27,368 nt of DNA from Thermohalobaculum sp039185235 (lineage in GTDB: Bacteria; Pseudomonadota; Alphaproteobacteria; Rhodobacterales; Rhodobacteraceae). Every line of letters starts with the position of its first letter. The stretch's first letter is position 1. The notes under the pieces are model-generated. The model saw only the letters and a program-made list of their open reading frames with translations. It was not told where the DNA came from and did no database searches. The DNA lies in assembly GCA_039185235.1 (NCBI GenBank), contig JBCDAS010000012.1, positions 1 through 27,368 of the forward strand. Reading direction: 5' to 3'. Below, in pieces: positions 23,753-27,368 of the stretch. Made by a program: the position numbers and the translations under genes.

Positions 23753-24646
23753 ATGACCGATCAACCCAGCCAAACGGATCGCGATAAACCGCTAGCACCG
23801 ATGGTCGTGCTGGTGACCGGGATGTCAGGCGCTGGGCGCTCGACCGCTGTGGCGGCTTTCGAAGACATGGGCTATGAGGCGGTCGATAACTTTCCGCTTG
23901 GGCTCATCGATCAGTTAGTCACACCACAGAGCGGTCAGGCGCAGCCGATCGCCTTGGGTATTGCGCCCGGGAGCCGAGGGTTCTCAGTTCGGGCGTTGCG
24001 AGAGGCGGTAGAGAGCTTGCGCAATCGCCTCCAGGCAGGTGTTCAGATCGTTTTCTTGGAGTGCAGCGATGAGAAGCTGCTTGAGCGATATTCTGAGACC
24101 CGCCGCCGCCACCCAATGGCGCCCGAAGATGATCCGGCCACTGGGATTTCGCGTGAGCGCGGCCTGCTGCCGCCCGTGCGCGACCAAGCGGATACTGTGA
24201 TCGACACGACGATCTTGACGCCGCATCAGCTCAAGGCAGAAATGACTTCGCGCTTTTCGCTAGAGGCGACGGTTGGTCTTTCAGTCTCCGTCCAGTCGTT
24301 TTCCTACAAGCGTGGCGCTCCGCACGAGGCAGACATGGTTTTGGATTGCCGCTTCCTGCAGAACCCCTATTGGAAAGAGGATCTACGGGCCCTTGACGGG
24401 CGCCACCCGCGCATCCAGGGTTTTGTCGAGGAGGATCCTAGGTTCGCTGGGTTCTTTGAGCGGGTCCTAGATCTCCTCCTAACGCTGTTGCCGGCGTATA
24501 AGGACGAGGGGAAAGCCTACTTTTCGATTGCGCTCGGATGCTCTGGCGGTCGGCATCGATCTGTCGCTACGGCGGAGAAGTTGCGTAAATCCCTGGCAGA
24601 GGCGGGATGGCGTGCATCGGTTCGTCATCGCGAATTGGACCGATAG
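23753..24646 (+). CDS. rapZ: RapZ/YvcJ-family nucleotide-binding protein
   Basis: In enterobacteria RapZ is the RNase E adapter that controls GlmS-directing small RNAs; in alphaproteobacteria its job is unclear. The 297-aa product has an N-terminal P-loop domain with GMSGAGRST (23-31) and then DMGYEAVDNFPLGL. The C-terminal half carries the signature SIALGCSGGRHRSVATAEKL. Arg29 takes the place of the usual Walker A Lys. The gene lies 15 bases after hprK and 24 before the PTS EIIA gene. The ribosome-binding site is weak (GGGA). Confidence 0.9.
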   Translation: MTDQPSQTDRDKPLAPMVVLVTGMSGAGRSTAVAAFEDMGYEAVDNFPLGLIDQLVTPQSGQAQPIALGIAPGSRGFSVRALREAVESLRNRLQAGVQIVFLECSDEKLLERYSETRRRHPMAPEDDPATGISRERGLLPPVRDQADTVIDTTILTPHQLKAEMTSRFSLEATVGLSVSVQSFSYKRGAPHEADMVLDCRFLQNPYWKEDLRALDGRHPRIQGFVEEDPRFAGFFERVLDLLLTLLPAYKDEGKAYFSIALGCSGGRHRSVATAEKLRKSLAEAGWRASVRHRELDR

Positions 24647-24670
24647 CGTTTCCATGGAAGGAAGACAGGT

Positions 24671-25081
24671 ATGATCGGAGTGGTGATCGTCGCACATGGT
24701 GGGCTCGCGGAGGCTTTGCTCGCAGCGACCGAGCATGTGGTTGGGCGCCAAGACAACGCCCGCGCAATTGCTATCGAGCCGACCGACGACCTTCACATCA
24801 AACAAGCCGAAATCGATCAGGCAGTCGCCGAGGTCAATTCAGGCTCTGGCGTTGTGCTGGTCACTGATATGTTCGGAGGGACCCCCTCGAATCTCGCCTT
24901 GGGTGCCATGAGAGACGATCTGGTCGAGGTGATCTATGGGGCAAATCTTCCGCTTTTGGTGAAACTCGCCAAATCACGGGAGAAGCCGCTGGCCGAGGCG
25001 GTCGCCCAAGCACTGGAAGCGGGTACGAAATACATCGACTCTGCAGCCAGCATCCTGACCCCAGCGAGCGCCCAAAAGTAA
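24671..25081 (+). CDS. PTS mannose-family EIIA domain protein
   Basis: This small cytoplasmic phospho-carrier accepts phosphate from HPr. The 136-aa product shows the EIIA-Man fold start IGVVIVAHGGLAEALL with the phospho-accepting His9. The signatures DMFGGTPSNLA and GANLPLLVKLAKSR follow. No EIIB, EIIC or EIID partner is near, so it is more likely the output of a regulatory PTS than part of a sugar permease. GGAAG just upstream of the ATG serves as ribosome-binding site. It ends one base before the HPr start codon. Confidence 0.92.
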   Translation: MIGVVIVAHGGLAEALLAATEHVVGRQDNARAIAIEPTDDLHIKQAEIDQAVAEVNSGSGVVLVTDMFGGTPSNLALGAMRDDLVEVIYGANLPLLVKLAKSREKPLAEAVAQALEAGTKYIDSAASILTPASAQK

Positions 25082-25082
25082 G

Positions 25083-25352
25083 ATGCCGACGAAGACGTGC
25101 GAGATCGTCAATCGCCGGGGCCTGCACGCGCGAGCCTCGGCCAAATTCGTCGAAACAGTTGAGGCCCATGACGCCACGGCCCAGGTCTCTCACGATGGAC
25201 AGACGGTCAATGGCGACAGCATCATGGGCCTTTTAATGTTGGCCGCGCATCAGGGTGTGTCGATCGAGGTTGTGACGGATGGGCCCGAGGCCGAAGCTTT
25301 GCTCACTGCGCTTCAGGCGCTGATCACAAGTCGATTTGGTGAGGAGACTTGA
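25083..25352 (+). CDS. ptsH: Phosphocarrier protein HPr
   Basis: HPr carries phosphate from PTS enzyme I to EIIA. The 89-aa product has the active-site His15 in NRRGLHARASAKFV and the regulatory Ser46 in GDSIMGLLML, the target of HprK. ATG 25083 lies one base after the EIIA stop with no Shine-Dalgarno, so translation is probably coupled. Enzyme I is not encoded in this window. The gene ends only 3 bases from the convergent yciB. Confidence 0.95.
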   Translation: MPTKTCEIVNRRGLHARASAKFVETVEAHDATAQVSHDGQTVNGDSIMGLLMLAAHQGVSIEVVTDGPEAEALLTALQALITSRFGEET

Positions 25353-25355
25353 CGC

Positions 25356-26003
25356 TTATTGTGCAGAGGAGCCTTCATCCTCGATCATGTGCCGCCGCAA
25401 CAGCGGGTATTGGCTCATGAGGAAAAGGAAGGTGATGGGCAGGTTGCCAAACGTCTTGAACGTCACCCAAAACTCGGTCGACTGCGTGCGCCAGATCGCC
25501 TCGTTCAAAAGCGCCATGAAGATGAAGAACCCGACCCAGCGTTTGGTGAAGATCATCCAACCTTCATCGGTGAGCGGCATGCTCTCGCCCATGAGATACT
25601 TCAAATAGCTCCGGCCCTGCAAAAGCCCGATCCCTAGCGCTAGCGCGAAAATGCCGTTCACGATGGTTGGCTTCATCTTGATGAACGTGTCGTCCTGCAG
25701 CCACAGGGTAAGCCCTCCAAAAACGGCGACGACGACGGCCGTCACGACAGCCATCTTCGGCAAACTGCGGGTGAGCGACCAGGAAACCGAGAGTGCTATG
25801 GCGATTGCGACCATGAATAATGCAGTGGCCAAGAAAATTGGACCATTGCCGCCGGTCAGCGCGGCTTCCCTTGTCATCGAGGCCATTACGCCAAAGATGC
25901 TCGGGTTCTCCAGCAGGGTCTCACCATAGGTGAAAGTGCCAAAGAAAACCGCCAGCGGGCCGATCTCGAGCACGAGCTTGAGGATGGGATTAATCTCTTT
26001 CAT
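25356..26003 (-). CDS. yciB: YciB/IspZ-family inner membrane protein (septation protein A)
   Basis: This is a polytopic inner-membrane protein related to YciB (IspZ, septation protein A), linked to septation and envelope synthesis. The 215-aa product has about five to six hydrophobic spans. It shows the family features LKLVLEIGPLAVFF at the start, then LWLQDDTFIKMKPTIVNGIF and the late FWVTFKTFGNLPITFLFLMSQYP. The length is slightly above the enterobacterial about 180 aa. It lies 22 bases downstream of the EamA-type transporter gene and is probably co-transcribed with it. Confidence 0.9.
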   Translation of the reverse strand: MKEINPILKLVLEIGPLAVFFGTFTYGETLLENPSIFGVMASMTREAALTGGNGPIFLATALFMVAIAIALSVSWSLTRSLPKMAVVTAVVVAVFGGLTLWLQDDTFIKMKPTIVNGIFALALGIGLLQGRSYLKYLMGESMPLTDEGWMIFTKRWVGFFIFMALLNEAIWRTQSTEFWVTFKTFGNLPITFLFLMSQYPLLRRHMIEDEGSSAQ

Positions 26004-26025
26004 GCGGGCGTATCTATCTGCCTTC

Positions 26026-26937
26026 TCAACCGAATTCTACAAGGATAGCGCCGAGCGCGATAAGAACCATCAATCCAGCGCGGGGCCGGTCAACTTTTTC
26101 TCCCAAAGCCAGCCAGCCGATCAGGGCTGCGAACACAACAGAGGTCTCGCGCAGTGTCGCGGCCTCGCCGACTTTGTCGAGCCGCGTCGCCAGCATCACA
26201 CATCCGAAGCTGACAAACCCAATCAGCCCGCCAAGTAGTCCGCGGAGCAACAGGGGTCTCGCAGGCGGGCGGTTTGGATCCCGGCGCCACATCCAATAGG
26301 CGACAAAAGGAAAGATCAGACCGTCGACCACGAAAAACCATGCCAGGAATGTAAACGGGTTCGGCGCCTGACGAATCCCCCAGGCATCATAGATTGTGTA
26401 AGCTGCCACCATGATCCCCGAGCCGAGCGAGAACCATAGCGCGATCGTCAGATTGCGGCGATCGATCTTCTCCTCTCGGATGTTCAAGAGCGACAGGGTC
26501 AAGATCGAAGCAGAGAGCAGCAACACCCCCGCCCATTGGACCAAGGTGTAGTGCTCATCGAAGACGAGAATAGCAAAGCTGACTGTTACCAGAGGGCTGG
26601 TGCCCCGCACGATCGGGTAGACCGCAGTATAAGGTGCGCGTTCATATGCGAGACCTTGGAAGACCTTATAGATCTGATGAACGATCAAAACGCCCAACAG
26701 GATCAACCACATCTCGCCCTCTGGAAGCGGAAAGACAAAGAGCGCGATGGGCAGCGCCATGACCATGTAGGAGAAGTCAATCGCCCCGCGCACCAGCCAC
26801 GGGTTGAAGCGCCCTTTTTGCAAGGCGCCGAAAGTCGCGTGCGCCAAGGCCGAGATCAGTGCAAGAGCCGCGGCCCAATAGGTCGCAGAAGCTGTGCCTT
26901 CGATCGAGAAAACCCACTCGGCCAGAACGGCCTCCAT
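26026..26937 (-). CDS. EamA-family (DMT superfamily) transporter
   Basis: This inner-membrane transporter of the drug/metabolite superfamily has 303 aa and about ten hydrophobic segments in two repeated halves. The repeats end in characteristic stretches such as VRGTSPLVTVSFAILVF and LRETSVVFAALIGWLALGEKV. Substrates in this family include amino acids, nucleotides and drugs; the sequence does not say which. An upstream small-membrane-protein gene diverges from it, and yciB follows closely. Confidence 0.85.
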   Translation of the reverse strand: MEAVLAEWVFSIEGTASATYWAAALALISALAHATFGALQKGRFNPWLVRGAIDFSYMVMALPIALFVFPLPEGEMWLILLGVLIVHQIYKVFQGLAYERAPYTAVYPIVRGTSPLVTVSFAILVFDEHYTLVQWAGVLLLSASILTLSLLNIREEKIDRRNLTIALWFSLGSGIMVAAYTIYDAWGIRQAPNPFTFLAWFFVVDGLIFPFVAYWMWRRDPNRPPARPLLLRGLLGGLIGFVSFGCVMLATRLDKVGEAATLRETSVVFAALIGWLALGEKVDRPRAGLMVLIALGAILVEFG

Positions 26938-27057
26938 GACTTGCTGGATCTAGGCTCTCTAGACCGGAATTTCGCCCTCTGGAAGAGGCGAGCGCCGGAG
27001 CCGGTCACCTTAGGCGTTACAAAAGGGTCGCGGGATCATCTGGAAGGGGAGGTTCAC

Positions 27058-27198
27058 ATGAAACTCGACGGTGTCAGACCCTATTCGCGCCGGCCATTCT
27101 GGCAGCAAGCCTTCGACGCCTTGTTCATGGCGGCAAGTGTGATCGGATTGGCCAGTGTTGCGTTGATGGGTGTCTTAATTCTGACAGGGCAGCTCTGA
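27058..27198 (+). CDS. 46-aa single-span membrane protein
   Basis: A strong Shine-Dalgarno (GGGGAGG, 27046-27052) precedes ATG 27058. The product has a basic N-terminus (MKLDGVRPYSRRPFW) and a single hydrophobic helix (about 22-43, ALFMAASVIGLASVALMGVLIL), and it ends TGQL. The positive-inside rule suggests the N-terminus is cytoplasmic. I do not recognise a family. A longer in-frame reading from 26536 runs antisense through the transporter gene and is rejected. Similar small spans often serve as subunits or regulators of membrane complexes, but no partner is visible here. Confidence 0.7.
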   Translation: MKLDGVRPYSRRPFWQQAFDALFMAASVIGLASVALMGVLILTGQL

Positions 27199-27368
27199 GC
27201 GTTTTCCAAGCATGCCCTCACTTTGCTTTTAAATGCCGCTGAGAAGATCAATTCGCCGAGCGGGTCACGGTGGAGAGCGCCCATTGAGTGGCCCATGTGA
27301 ATTGTTAGTGCATGAGGGTCTGAAACGCTTGGGTTCGGTGGCCCATGGCTGGGGTTAGAATCCAGCGG

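Noticed and set aside
27348..27366. GCTGG...CCAGC hairpin resembling a tRNA T-arm
   Set aside because: The loop is 9 bases rather than 7, and no acceptor, D or anticodon stem can be matched upstream. It is a short hairpin at the cut edge of the window.

Overview
The window is a gene-dense piece of an alphaproteobacterial chromosome, most likely from a Rhodobacterales (Roseobacter-like) organism. The evidence is the order pckA / chvI-chvG-hprK-rapZ-PTS EIIA-HPr, a long-form methylsuccinyl-CoA dehydrogenase, a CbiZ cobamide-remodelling enzyme, a VPLPA-CTERM-type surface protein and a high-GC codon habit. No rRNA, IS element, prophage or CRISPR array was seen.

Left third (1-7126, + strand): a cobalamin riboswitch heads a tight operon for corrinoid uptake and salvage. 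It encodes the outer-membrane receptor BtuB, an unknown 200-aa protein, the periplasmic binding protein BtuF, the permease BtuC, the ATPase BtuD, the amidohydrolase CbiZ and an unknown 332-aa protein. Most junctions overlap. The leader contains a segment complementary to the btuB Shine-Dalgarno sequence, which suggests translational control.

Middle-left (7256-12170): a tRNA-Gly(CCC) gene lies on the minus strand. An AT-rich stretch follows (about 35-43% GC in the lines I counted) that carries a secreted protein with a VPLPA-CTERM-like tail. Next is the Fe-S carrier Mrp/ApbC, preceded by two hairpins and a possible 22-codon leader ORF. Two minus-strand genes follow, a CYTH-CHAD protein and a CpdA-like metallophosphoesterase.

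Centre (12282-20532): a stand-alone AAA ATPase runs rightward and ends at a convergent junction made of three hairpins and a G-quadruplex motif. On the minus strand are pckA, a gamma-glutamyltranspeptidase-like gene and two different 2-oxoglutarate/Fe(II) oxygenases in a probable operon. It is closed by a good intrinsic terminator, and mcd (ethylmalonyl-CoA pathway) lies beyond it. Mcd and PckA together suggest growth on acetyl-CoA-yielding substrates with gluconeogenesis.

Right part (20875-27368): chvI-chvG-hprK-rapZ-ptsM-ptsH form a regulatory operon that joins envelope/acid sensing to a PTS with no sugar permease. HPr keeps both His15 and Ser46. Convergent to it are yciB and an EamA-type transporter. 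A strong ribosome-binding site starts a 46-aa single-span membrane protein, and the last 170 bases hold nothing I can name.

The best candidates for undescribed biology are the two unknown proteins of the B12 operon, the GGT/double-oxygenase cassette, the leader ORF and hairpins ahead of mrp, and the G4/hairpin junction. I see no clear new defence or mobile system.
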